Shown: positions 15,358 to 20,733, numbered from the stretch's first letter. The stretch is 21,932 bases of DNA from a virus (IMGVR_UViG_3300037189_005924:1-21932); one strand, 5' to 3'. Numbers and translations are program-made. The notes: generated by a model not told the origin, from the sequence alone.

Positions 15358-15782
15358 AGTTGTTGTTTTGTTTTTTTAACCGTTTTCTGAATCACTAAAA
15401 GATTTATACCTGTTTGTCGAGATAGTTCTCGTTGGCTCATCTCTTGGGTTGTTACTTTTAAAAGTTCACGTTCAAAAAAAGGTAATTGTTTGACTTTTTT
15501 TAATGTTATTTCTTTTATTTCGTCTAATTCAAAATCATAAGTATCAGCAAAGGTATTACAATTATCAATCAGTTCAACTGTTTTTGTTTTTTTGTCCTTT
15601 AATTTGTCGAGCCAAATGGACTTGATTGCAAAGTAAATATAAAAATCATTGACCTTTTTATCGTAGTTAGCAAATTTGAGATACATATCCTGAACAATAT
15701 CGTCAGCGGTATCGTGGCTTTTACAAATATGGAATGCCATTTTGCGCCAATCTTTATCCCGCTTTGCTAATTCTTCAAGCAT
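15318..15782 (-). CDS. Phage RNA polymerase sigma-70 family factor
   Basis: A 154-residue protein with the two sigma domains of an ECF-size factor. Region 2 covers about 10-62: WRKMAFHICKSHDTADDIVQ (core binding), MYLKFANYDKKVN and IYFAIKSIWLDKLKDKK (-10 recognition). Region 4 covers about 95-147: LPFFERELLKV, MSQRELSRQTGINLLVIQKT (helix-turn-helix) and a basic KKTKQQLW. It is the second gene of the leftward operon, abutting the gene upstream. It would direct host RNA polymerase to phage late promoters. The TCGTTATA elements before three late genes are candidate targets. No anti-sigma gene is seen. Confidence 0.8.
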   Translation of the reverse strand: MLEELAKRDKDWRKMAFHICKSHDTADDIVQDMYLKFANYDKKVNDFYIYFAIKSIWLDKLKDKKTKTVELIDNCNTFADTYDFELDEIKEITLKKVKQLPFFERELLKVTTQEMSQRELSRQTGINLLVIQKTVKKTKQQLWEDVKKLQEREI

Positions 15783-15998
15783 TTAATTTTTATTCATTAG
15801 ATTTCTAATTGCAATATTTTTTTTAACTTCATCGTATAGTTCACCATTGAACTCCAATATAAAATCAGTTCCATTTAAAACTAAACACATTGTTTCGCTG
15901 TCAATTACATAACAACCATTCACATCAGAGATAACAAAATCAAAGTTTCGGTATTCCTGATCTTCTTCCGTTTGAATTAAAACTCTTGGCTGCTTCAT
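15783..15998 (-). CDS. Hypothetical protein, 71 aa, first gene of leftward operon
   Basis: A small acidic protein of alternating beta strands (RVLIQTEEDQEY, NFDFVISDVNGCYVID, CLVLNGTDFILEF), with no membrane segment and one short helix at the end. I do not recognise it. It starts at ATG 15998, only five bases after a TATCTTTG box, which would leave a very short or no leader. It stops directly against the sigma factor ATG. As first gene next to the divergent control region it could be a regulator of the sigma factor, but no DNA-binding motif is visible. Confidence 0.72.
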   Translation of the reverse strand: MKQPRVLIQTEEDQEYRNFDFVISDVNGCYVIDSETMCLVLNGTDFILEFNGELYDEVKKNIAIRNLMNKN

Positions 15999-16003
15999 AA
16001 AAA

Positions 16004-16011
16004 CAAAGATA
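16004..16011 (-). promoter_or_regulatory. Leftward -7 box TATCTTTG
   Basis: TATCTTTG on the minus strand fits the Bacteroidota -7 consensus TAnnTTTG. It lies 5 bases before the ATG at 15998. No TTG occurs at the expected -33 distance, so the promoter would be weak, helped by an activator, or used with a very short leader. Confidence 0.45.
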
Positions 16012-16035
16012 ATTAAAAAATAATTACTAAAATGT

Positions 16036-16065
16036 TTGGTAGTTTATTATAAATAACTATATTTG
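16036..16065 (+). promoter_or_regulatory. Rightward promoter TTG-19 bp-TATATTTG
   Basis: TTG at 16036-16038 and TATATTTG at 16058-16065 are separated by 19 bases, a full match to the Bacteroidota housekeeping promoter (TTG, 17-23 bp, TAnnTTTG). The first plus-strand gene starts 32 bases later. This is the best promoter in the window and probably drives the early operon with host RNA polymerase. Confidence 0.75.
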
Positions 16066-16097
16066 TCCCATCAAACAATAACAAAAACCAAAATATT

Positions 16098-16259
16098 ATG
16101 ATAACTTTAAAAGTAACAAGACACAAAGGAACACAAGTTGAAGAAATTATGTTTGAATTTACTGCTAAAACTAAAAAAGAAGTTAACGCAGAATTTGTAA
16201 GAACACAAGGTTGGATGTATAAAGACAAAAACAGAACTTACGAATATATTAAAAACTAA
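16098..16259 (+). CDS. Hypothetical protein, 53 aa, first early gene
   Basis: A 53-residue reading frame that starts at ATG 16098 within an AATATTATG context and ends at TAA 16257-16259. It begins as a strand-rich basic protein (MITLKVTRHKGTQVEEI) and ends with an AEFVRTQGWMYKDKNRTY helix-like part. It is the first gene after the rightward promoter, so it should be expressed at once after infection. The family is not recognised. The reading frame on the opposite strand here has no start context and is rejected. A small host-takeover protein is one possibility. Confidence 0.7.
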   Translation: MITLKVTRHKGTQVEEIMFEFTAKTKKEVNAEFVRTQGWMYKDKNRTYEYIKN

Positions 16260-16271
16260 AAAAAAAACATT

Positions 16272-16358
16272 ATGAAAACATTTTTATCAAAACAGAAGTA
16301 CCAAGTTTATGCAATTGGATTGATTGCAGTATATTTTTTAACCCGATTTTTATATTAA
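16272..16358 (+). CDS. Micro-protein with one membrane segment, 28 aa
   Basis: MKTFLSKQKYQVYAIGLIAV followed by YFLTRFLY, then TAA. One hydrophobic helix of about 18 residues follows a basic N-terminus, so the N-terminus should stay inside. It starts 12 bases after the previous stop with an ATTATG context like its neighbours. It is too short to assign. It is one of four very small membrane proteins in this operon. Confidence 0.55.
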   Translation: MKTFLSKQKYQVYAIGLIAVYFLTRFLY

Positions 16359-16361
16359 ATT

Positions 16362-16592
16362 ATGAGTATTAGAGCAAAACAAAAGTTCTATAATCAAGCT
16401 GTCACGCTTGGAATAGATTTAAAGGATTTGGATGTTGAGAAATTAGATTTTTCTAATCCAATAAAACACAAAAGCAGTTTTAAGAAACGTGCTGCTGAAA
16501 TAAAGGAAATGTATAACTATAAGTTTCCCGCTTATGTAGAGCCTCGCAGTTTTGATTTTGGATTGTTTAATCTTGAATTTAAAAGAAAATGA
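16362..16592 (+). CDS. Hypothetical protein, 76 aa
   Basis: A 76-residue basic protein (MSIRAKQKFYNQAVTLGIDL...) with a Leu/Asp-rich stretch LKDLDVEKLDF (20-30) and a KKRAAEIKEMYNYKF helix (41-55). There is no membrane segment or Cys motif. It starts three bases after the previous stop and overlaps the next ATG (stop TGA inside ATGA), so it is clearly part of a packed operon. I do not recognise it. Confidence 0.7.
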   Translation: MSIRAKQKFYNQAVTLGIDLKDLDVEKLDFSNPIKHKSSFKKRAAEIKEMYNYKFPAYVEPRSFDFGLFNLEFKRK

Positions 16593-16690
16593 CAAAAAAG
16601 GAATTAAAATTTTTACTTAAAACAGCATTTAAAGGATTTCTATTTATTACTTTATTTACTATTTTATTAATATTAATTTTAGAAAAATGA
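16589..16690 (+). CDS. Small membrane protein, 33 aa
   Basis: MTKKELKFLLKTAFKGFLFI followed by TLFTILLILILEK. A basic amphipathic start leads into a membrane helix of about 18 residues. Start and stop both overlap neighbours (ATGA at the upstream stop and at the downstream ATG), which supports real translation. Holin-like function is conceivable but unsupported, as holins are normally longer with two or more helices. Confidence 0.6.
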   Translation: MTKKELKFLLKTAFKGFLFITLFTILLILILEK

Positions 16691-17010
16691 AAAGTTTAAT
16701 AATTGATTCAATAAAGGATTTTTGTAACGAGAACTATAATTGGTTTGATTACTATATTAACTCCAAAGGCTTTGAAATTTACGATGATGATTATAATTGC
16801 ATTGCAATAGTTGATTTCGAGGTTGAGGTTGAAGTTTATCGTAAACCATGCACTGGTAATTATTTCAATCCACCTGAAACAGGAGAATGTGATTTTATAC
16901 TTTTTGAAATAAGTGTGTTGGAAGTGTATAACTCAAAAGGCAAATTACTGCCAAACTATAAATTAAAACTACAAAACGAATTGGATAACGTAAAAGGAAA
17001 AATAATATGA
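16687..17010 (+). CDS. Hypothetical acidic protein, 107 aa
   Basis: A 107-residue acidic protein with strand-rich sequence (DDDYNCIAIVDFEVEVEVY, 33-51), a CTGNYFNPPETGECDFILFE segment with two Cys (55-74), and a basic C-terminal helix (NYKLKLQNELDNVKGKII). It overlaps both neighbours by four bases, one of them the TAVEW gene at 17007. I do not recognise the family. DNA-mimic-like acidity in the first half could be noted, but I would not assign function. Confidence 0.7.
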   Translation: MKSLIIDSIKDFCNENYNWFDYYINSKGFEIYDDDYNCIAIVDFEVEVEVYRKPCTGNYFNPPETGECDFILFEISVLEVYNSKGKLLPNYKLKLQNELDNVKGKII

Positions 17011-17204
17011 CAGCAGTAGAATGGCTACAAGAAGCATTAAGTTTAACATTTGAACAACAAATGCAATTTGAAGGATTATTCCAACAAGCCAAAGAAATGG
17101 AAAAGCAACAGATTTTTGATGCTTATGAAGATGGTTATTCAGATAGTGATAACACATTTGAATTAAATAAAGATTACTATAACGAACAATTTAAAAACAA
17201 ATAA
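17007..17204 (+). CDS. Small acidic TAVEW-type phage protein, 65 aa (copy 1)
   Basis: A 65-residue helical acidic protein. It begins TAVEWLQEALSL, carries QAKEMEKQQIFDAYEDGY (27-44), and ends KDYYNEQFKNK. This family is widespread in Bacteroidota phages, in my recollection, and its function is unknown. A second copy lies at 18513-18749; the two share 43 identical bases around KEMEKQQIFDAYE and the YYN-Q-FK ending. The near-identical core inside otherwise different flanks suggests recent duplication or recombination, or strong constraint on that helix. Confidence 0.72.
   Translation: MTAVEWLQEALSLTFEQQMQFEGLFQQAKEMEKQQIFDAYEDGYSDSDNTFELNKDYYNEQFKNK
17087..17129 (+). repeat. 43-bp perfect direct repeat, copy A
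   Basis: Identical to 18632-18674. It codes for the AKEMEKQQIFDAYE core in both TAVEW-type genes. Sequences on both sides differ, so the identity ends sharply at its borders. Confidence 0.9.
17186..17204 (+). repeat. Recurrent gene-end linker, copy 1
   Basis: The 19 bases acaatttaaaaacaaataa end the 65-residue gene and recur exactly at 18395-18413 at the end of an unrelated zinc-finger-like gene. A close variant ends the 280-residue gene (18191-18212). All three proteins therefore end in FKNK or FKNR. Confidence 0.8.
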
Positions 17205-17357
17205 ATGGAATTTAAAGGAACAAAAGGGGAGTGGTCTATTAAAAAAGAAGACTTGAAAACCGTAATGCAACAAGGATTAGCAATAGCATTAATATTATGC
17301 TTTATTATAGTGCCAATATTATCTGAAATATTATCAAATTTAATTAATAACAAATAA
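17205..17357 (+). CDS. Small membrane protein, 50 aa (copy 1)
   Basis: A 50-residue protein with a charged N-terminus (MEFKGTKGEWSIKKEDLKTV), then a hydrophobic helix QGLAIALILCFIIVPILSEI (23-42) and a short polar tail. It starts directly after the stop of the 65-residue gene. Its 3' 72 bases are repeated exactly at 18425-18496, in a second gene with a different N-terminus. Identity over the membrane part at the DNA level suggests recent duplication. The function is unknown. It could be a small inner-membrane effector or part of a lysis or exclusion system. Confidence 0.65.
   Translation: MEFKGTKGEWSIKKEDLKTVMQQGLAIALILCFIIVPILSEILSNLINNK
17269..17340 (+). repeat. 72-bp perfect direct repeat, copy A
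   Basis: Identical to 18425-18496, 1156 bases downstream in the same orientation. It codes for the membrane segment of the 50-residue protein. After it, copy A has an extra T relative to copy B, which changes the frame of the last codons. Confidence 0.92.
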
Positions 17358-17362
17358 ACATT

Positions 17363-18205
17363 ATGAAAAACATACACATATTAAAAACAGACAAACAAAT
17401 AAAAAATGTTGGAGATTTAGTTAAAGACCAATATGGAGATATTCACATTTTTACCAAAAATGATGGTAAAGAATATGGAAAAACTACCACTAAATTAAAC
17501 ATCTACATCACCTCTGATGAAGAAATTAAAGAAGGAGATTGGGTATTAAATATTTCAAATAATAAAATATTTAAACAAGATAATTCTAAATATGATGGTT
17601 ACACTTTAAGTTTTTATAAAAAAATCATCATAACAACAGACCAAGACTTAATCAAAGATGGTGTACAAGCTATTGATATTGAGTTTTTAGAATGGTTTGT
17701 TAAGAATCCAAGTTGTGAGTTTGTAGATGTTTATAATGATAAAAGTGTAGGTTATGAATATGACCACTACTCAATCATCCTTCCAAAAAAGAATTTCTAT
17801 TGCGGAGATAAATTTGATTATGATGAACAATGTTTAGAACAATGTGAGAATTGTGTAGATAAAAAAGGAATTGATTACGGGTATCTTCCAAAAGAAGAGC
17901 CTAAAAACATTTGCATCCAAACAGGATTACCTTGTGGTATGCAATGTTTTAGTGAAGAAGCTTGTAATATGATTATATATGAACAATTAAAAGTTGAAGA
18001 AATAGATTCTAATCAAGAATTATTTAATTATTTGGCTAACCAATTAGATGTGATTGCATTACAAAGTCAGTTGCACGATATTGAAAACATAGTTTTGGCT
18101 AATAAAGAACAACAAATTATTGAAGAAGTATTTGAATGGCTAACAACCAACAATTATTTAACAGATTTAAAAGAAACATTAATAGAAAACTTTAAAAACA
18201 GATAA
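17363..18205 (+). CDS. Cys-cluster phage protein of unknown function, 280 aa
   Basis: A 280-residue protein in three parts. Residues about 46-122 hold two motifs I recall from many Flavobacteriia phage proteins: IYITSDEEIKEGDW (47-60) and TDQDLIKDGVQAID then FLEWFVKNPSCE (92-119). Residues 145-201 carry nine to eight closely spaced Cys, including CLEQCENC (157-164) and CGMQC (191-195), suggesting one or two metal sites. Residues 205-280 are helical (EQQIIEEVFEWLTTNNYL). The function is unknown. The gene ends in the FKNR linker. The combination of a common N-terminal unit with a Cys cluster may be a lineage-specific fusion. Confidence 0.7.
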   Translation: MKNIHILKTDKQIKNVGDLVKDQYGDIHIFTKNDGKEYGKTTTKLNIYITSDEEIKEGDWVLNISNNKIFKQDNSKYDGYTLSFYKKIIITTDQDLIKDGVQAIDIEFLEWFVKNPSCEFVDVYNDKSVGYEYDHYSIILPKKNFYCGDKFDYDEQCLEQCENCVDKKGIDYGYLPKEEPKNICIQTGLPCGMQCFSEEACNMIIYEQLKVEEIDSNQELFNYLANQLDVIALQSQLHDIENIVLANKEQQIIEEVFEWLTTNNYLTDLKETLIENFKNR

Positions 18206-18212
18206 GATTATG
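18191..18212 (+). repeat. Recurrent gene-end linker, variant copy 2
   Basis: tttaaaaacagataagattatg at the end of the 280-residue gene and through the next ATG. It matches the boundary at 18399-18420 except for one substitution (g for a). Confidence 0.75.
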
Positions 18213-18413
18213 GGAATATGTAAATGTTGTAAAAGACAAGAAGAATTGAGATTAGGTTTTTGTTTTGATTGTGCAGATGCAGAATCAATTATAGAAAGTG
18301 GATTTGGTATGTACGATGAAAAAATTCCTAAACAAGAAGGAATGAGTACATCAATGAGTAGACTTCATCACATACTTAAATTATATGGTTTAATACAATT
18401 TAAAAACAAATAA
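18210..18413 (+). CDS. Small zinc-finger-like protein, 67 aa
   Basis: A 67-residue protein with CKCCKRQ at 4-10 and CFDC at 18-21, a four-Cys arrangement that can form a zinc ribbon, then an acidic helix and a basic C-terminal helix (MSRLHHILKLYGLIQFKNK). Four bases separate it from the preceding gene. It is possibly a nucleic-acid or protein adaptor. No family is recognised. The C-terminus comes from the shared linker sequence. Confidence 0.68.
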   Translation: MGICKCCKRQEELRLGFCFDCADAESIIESGFGMYDEKIPKQEGMSTSMSRLHHILKLYGLIQFKNK

Positions 18414-18420
18414 GATTATG
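18395..18420 (+). repeat. Recurrent gene-end linker, copy 3
   Basis: acaatttaaaaacaaataa (18395-18413) is identical to 17186-17204, and the following gattatg (18414-18420) is shared with the boundary at 18206-18212. It thus combines both other boundaries. Confidence 0.8.
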
Positions 18421-18498
18421 GAAGAACAAGGATTAGCAATAGCATTAATATTATGCTTTATTATAGTGCCAATATTATCTGAAATATTATCAAATTAA
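18418..18498 (+). CDS. Membrane micro-protein, 26 aa (copy 2, shortened)
   Basis: MEEQGLAIALILCFIIVPIL then SEILSN. Nearly the whole gene is the 72-bp repeat shared with the 50-residue protein at 17205, with a new three-codon start replacing the 20 charged residues. One missing T after the repeat moves it to an earlier TAA. It has its own A-rich ATG context, so it may be translated. Otherwise it is a duplication remnant. Confidence 0.55.
   Translation: MEEQGLAIALILCFIIVPILSEILSN
18425..18496 (+). repeat. 72-bp perfect direct repeat, copy B
   Basis: Identical to 17269-17340. It begins within the third codon of the 26-residue gene and ends at its stop. Confidence 0.92.
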
Positions 18499-18512
18499 TT
18501 AAAAACAATAAA

Positions 18513-18749
18513 ATGAAACAAACAGCAGTAGAATGGTATGAAAAAGAAATTAATTCTTTACTTGAAAAATATGAATCAAAAGAAATTTCAACATTAGATT
18601 TTATAATAATTAAACATAATCTTTTTGACACAGCCAAAGAAATGGAAAAGCAACAGATTTTTGATGCTTATGAAAAAGGTTTTTTTGATGAAAGAAATGG
18701 TAAAAGTCCAGATGAAGAAAAATATTATAACCAAACTTTTAAAAAATAA
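18513..18749 (+). CDS. Small acidic TAVEW-type phage protein, 78 aa (copy 2)
   Basis: A paralogue of the 65-residue protein at 17007. It begins MKQTAVEWYEKEINSLLEKY, has an insert (ESKEISTLDFIIIKHNLF), then the shared AKEMEKQQIFDAYEKG core and KYYNQTFKK at the end. Longer members like this with a TLDFIIIKHNLF middle segment exist in the family as I recall it. The function is unknown. The 43-bp block in the core is identical in DNA to copy 1. The overlapping frame beginning at 18625 is rejected because this family match uses the other frame. Confidence 0.72.
   Translation: MKQTAVEWYEKEINSLLEKYESKEISTLDFIIIKHNLFDTAKEMEKQQIFDAYEKGFFDERNGKSPDEEKYYNQTFKK
18632..18674 (+). repeat. 43-bp perfect direct repeat, copy B
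   Basis: Identical to 17087-17129, inside the second TAVEW-type gene. Confidence 0.9.
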
Positions 18750-18753
18750 TATT

Positions 18754-18903
18754 ATGAAAAAAGAAAAAAATTTAGGAGGCAGACCTAAAGCATTTATTGA
18801 CGATGTTGCTGTTGTTTTGCCAATATCAGTTCCAAGCAAAGAGCGTGAAAATTTGCGAATAAAATGGAACAAAGATTTAGATAAATTTAGAATTAAAAAA
18901 TAA
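18754..18903 (+). CDS. Small GRPK-motif, possible DNA-binding protein, 49 aa
   Basis: A 49-residue basic protein: MKKEKNLGGRPKAFIDDVAV, then a VLPISVPSKERENLR strand-helix and a basic end. N-terminal GGRPK followed by a short strand and helix resembles small ribbon-helix-helix or AT-hook-type DNA-binding proteins. The start at ATG 18754 is chosen because the in-frame upstream part overlaps the TAVEW-type gene in another frame. A regulator of the early operon is possible but not shown. Confidence 0.6.
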   Translation: MKKEKNLGGRPKAFIDDVAVVLPISVPSKERENLRIKWNKDLDKFRIKK

Positions 18904-18909
18904 ACTATT

Positions 18910-19125
18910 ATGAAAACACTATTTGAAAATTTAAAAGAAGAACACAAAATGCAGTTGGAAGTGATGAAAGAAATTTATCCAAACTCCCACGCAAGATTAG
19001 TCAAAACATTAGAAGATAATTATGTGTGGTCTTTGTTGACAATATCAGACGCATATACATTGATTTCAAACACGACAAACAAAAGCTTTTCAGTAACCAA
19101 TTTATCAGACCTATTTTATGAGTAA
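18910..19125 (+). CDS. Hypothetical protein, 71 aa
   Basis: A 71-residue helical protein with an amphipathic N-terminus (MKTLFENLKEEHKMQLEVMK), a central LVKTLEDNYVWSLLTISDAY, and a FSVTNLSDLFYE end. It overlaps the start of the annealing protein gene by 8 bases, so it is part of the recombination operon. No family is recognised. A small accessory protein of recombination is a positional guess. Confidence 0.68.
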   Translation: MKTLFENLKEEHKMQLEVMKEIYPNSHARLVKTLEDNYVWSLLTISDAYTLISNTTNKSFSVTNLSDLFYE

Positions 19126-19741
19126 TTTACCAAAAATTAATGATATCTACACCGATAAACTTTCTATTCAGAAAGCCGATGTATTTGTAACTTTAATGAA
19201 TCAGCAACCTAAACAAGAATGGATAAAGGATCACCCATTTATAAGAGGTTATAAATACCTGCCTATTGAAAGAATAGAGTATTTATTAAAAACTATATTT
19301 AAGTCTTATAAGATTGAAATTACAGGCCAAGGAACATCATTTAACGGTGTTTGGGTAACTGTTAGAATACATTATTTGCATCCGGTAAGTGGCGAATGGT
19401 TGTTTCATGATGGCATTGGTGCTTCGCAGTTACAAACTGCTAAAGGAACATCCCCTGCGGATTTAAACAATATTAATAATGGTGCTTTATCAATGGCATA
19501 TCCTGTTGCAAAGACAATAGCTATAAAAGATGCTGCGGATCACTTCGGTAAGTTATTTGGATCTGATTTAAACCGTAAGGATTTAATTAACTACGAATTA
19601 GATTTAACATTGATTGAATTAACACCGGATCATCCTAATTGGAATAAGGTAAAAGAAGCTGTAAAAAGCGGTAACTATACGATTGAACAAATACGAACTA
19701 AATACAACCTATCAGATGAAAACGCAAAACAACTTATTTAA
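19118..19741 (+). CDS. Rad52/Sak-like single-strand annealing protein
   Basis: A 207-residue protein. Residues about 20-95 (FVTLMNQQPKQEWIKDHPF and GTSFNGVWVTVRIHYLHP) are the N-terminal strand/helix part. The core GIGASQLQTAKG (99-110) and VAKTIAIKDAADHFGKLFGS (131-150), followed by DLNRKD, fit the DNA-binding helix-strand pattern of the Rad52/Sak group, which anneals complementary single strands during phage recombination. An exonuclease and an SSB follow directly, the standard red-like operon. The end SGNYTIEQIRTKYNLSDENA is a small helical domain. The exonuclease ATG lies inside this gene (26-base overlap). Confidence 0.72.
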   Translation: MSNLPKINDIYTDKLSIQKADVFVTLMNQQPKQEWIKDHPFIRGYKYLPIERIEYLLKTIFKSYKIEITGQGTSFNGVWVTVRIHYLHPVSGEWLFHDGIGASQLQTAKGTSPADLNNINNGALSMAYPVAKTIAIKDAADHFGKLFGSDLNRKDLINYELDLTLIELTPDHPNWNKVKEAVKSGNYTIEQIRTKYNLSDENAKQLI

Positions 19742-20333
19742 GGCACGAGCTTCCGCTTCAGGAAAGCTAATGACTGCTCCAAGAGCAAAGAGTGAAACAT
19801 TATCAGAAACAACAAAAACTTATGTTTACGAATGGTTAAAAGAAAGCATTTACGGTATTCGTAAAAATATCAATAACAAATATTTATCTAAAGGATTATG
19901 GCTTGAAGATGAAGCTATAGATAAAACTATTGAATTATTAGATTTGTCCTTCGCTATTAAGAATGAGAAATTTTTTGAAGATGATTATTTTACAGGCACT
20001 CCGGATTTAATTGTTGATGGTGTTGTTTATGATACGAAATGCAGTTGGGATTGTTTTACTTTTCCATTATTTGATAATGATATACCAACTAAAGATTATT
20101 ACTATCAATTACAGGTTTATATGCACCTTACAGGATGCAAAAAAGCATGTTTAGTTTATGTATTGTTGAACACTCCTGAAGAATTAACTTATGAAGAAAA
20201 ACATAACTACGATGAAATGGATGCGAAGTATAGAATTAAGCATTTTGAGATTGATTATAATTCAGAAGTTATTGATCAATTACAAAATAAAGTTTTAGAA
20301 GTTAGAGAATTTATAAATAACATTAAATATTAG
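19716..20333 (+). CDS. PD-(D/E)XK exonuclease (YqaJ/lambda-exo type)
   Basis: A 205-residue protein starting at ATG 19716 (MKTQNNLFKARASASGKLMT), chosen over an upstream TTG because RASASGKLMT is the expected beginning of the family. Catalytic pieces are KGLWLEDEAID (59-69; Glu64 or Glu66), GTPDLIVDG (94-102, Asp97), DTKCSWD (106-112, Lys108) and the QLQVYMHLTG helix (131-140). It would digest one DNA strand from ends to give 3' tails for the annealing protein. Asp-x-Lys replaces the more usual Glu-x-Lys. The gene ends with TAG, showing that TAG is an ordinary stop here. Confidence 0.78.
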   Translation: MKTQNNLFKARASASGKLMTAPRAKSETLSETTKTYVYEWLKESIYGIRKNINNKYLSKGLWLEDEAIDKTIELLDLSFAIKNEKFFEDDYFTGTPDLIVDGVVYDTKCSWDCFTFPLFDNDIPTKDYYYQLQVYMHLTGCKKACLVYVLLNTPEELTYEEKHNYDEMDAKYRIKHFEIDYNSEVIDQLQNKVLEVREFINNIKY

Positions 20334-20338
20334 AAATT

Positions 20339-20680
20339 ATGGCAGAAATTCAAGTAACGTTAAACGCACAAGCGTTGCATAATTTAGTAACAAAAAGAAG
20401 TTACAAAAACAAAGATGGTCAGGATGTAGAAGTCCAGGAGATTAAATTTAAATTAGTTGAGGTTAAAGAAGCTAAAACTATATTTACTTCTGACAAGTAC
20501 AAGATTAACAAAACGCATTTCGCTTGTGTTATTCAAACAAAAGAGGAACGAGAGGCCAAAGCTGATACTATTTACATTGGCGAAGGATTTACAACCGTTT
20601 GGAACGCTGATAATGTACAAGTTCATCAGGCAGAGGTTATCAGTCCTAAACCTGTTGTTGAGGATGATTTACCATTTTAA
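20339..20680 (+). CDS. Single-stranded DNA-binding protein
   Basis: A 113-residue protein with alternating strands (EIQVTLNAQALHNLV, EIKFKLVEVKEAK, THFACVIQTK) consistent with an OB fold, and an acidic tail ending EDDLPF. The last five residues correspond to the SSB tail (DDIPF/DDLPF) that binds partner proteins. It is short compared with bacterial SSBs (about 150-180). It follows the exonuclease by 5 bases, the usual third gene of a phage recombination operon. Confidence 0.72.
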   Translation: MAEIQVTLNAQALHNLVTKRSYKNKDGQDVEVQEIKFKLVEVKEAKTIFTSDKYKINKTHFACVIQTKEEREAKADTIYIGEGFTTVWNADNVQVHQAEVISPKPVVEDDLPF

Positions 20681-20690
20681 TATTATTAAC

Positions 20691-20733
20691 AACCGCTGCG
20701 GTAGTAGATTAATTTTTGCTACCAAAAGCGGTT
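20691..20733 (+). terminator. Two-part hairpin after the SSB gene (weak terminator or RNA element)
   Basis: Outer stem AACCGCT (20691-20697) with AGCGGTT (20727-20733) and inner stem GGTAG (20700-20704) with CTACC (20719-20723), with a 14-base loop. It is followed by only a few T (TTTAATTT), so termination would be partial. It fills the 73-base gap between SSB and the helicase/methyltransferase gene and contains no gene. Confidence 0.5.

Noticed and set aside
16013-16228. Minus-strand frame of 71 codons in the divergent region
   Set aside because: It lies across the rightward promoter and opposite the 53-residue first early gene. Its hydrophobic composition is that of a reverse-frame shadow.
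16589-16690. Holin assignment for the 33-residue membrane protein
   Set aside because: It has a single short helix and no neighbouring endolysin, and it lies in the early operon.
18625-18903. Longer version of the GRPK-motif gene starting at 18625
   Set aside because: The extra 43 codons overlap the TAVEW-type gene, whose family match is in the other frame. The ATG at 18754 has the usual ATTATG context.
18594-18947. Minus-strand frame of 117 codons, Phe/Ile-rich
   Set aside because: It is antisense to three small plus-strand genes, one of them with a clear paralogue at 17007. The Phe content comes from reversed Lys codons.
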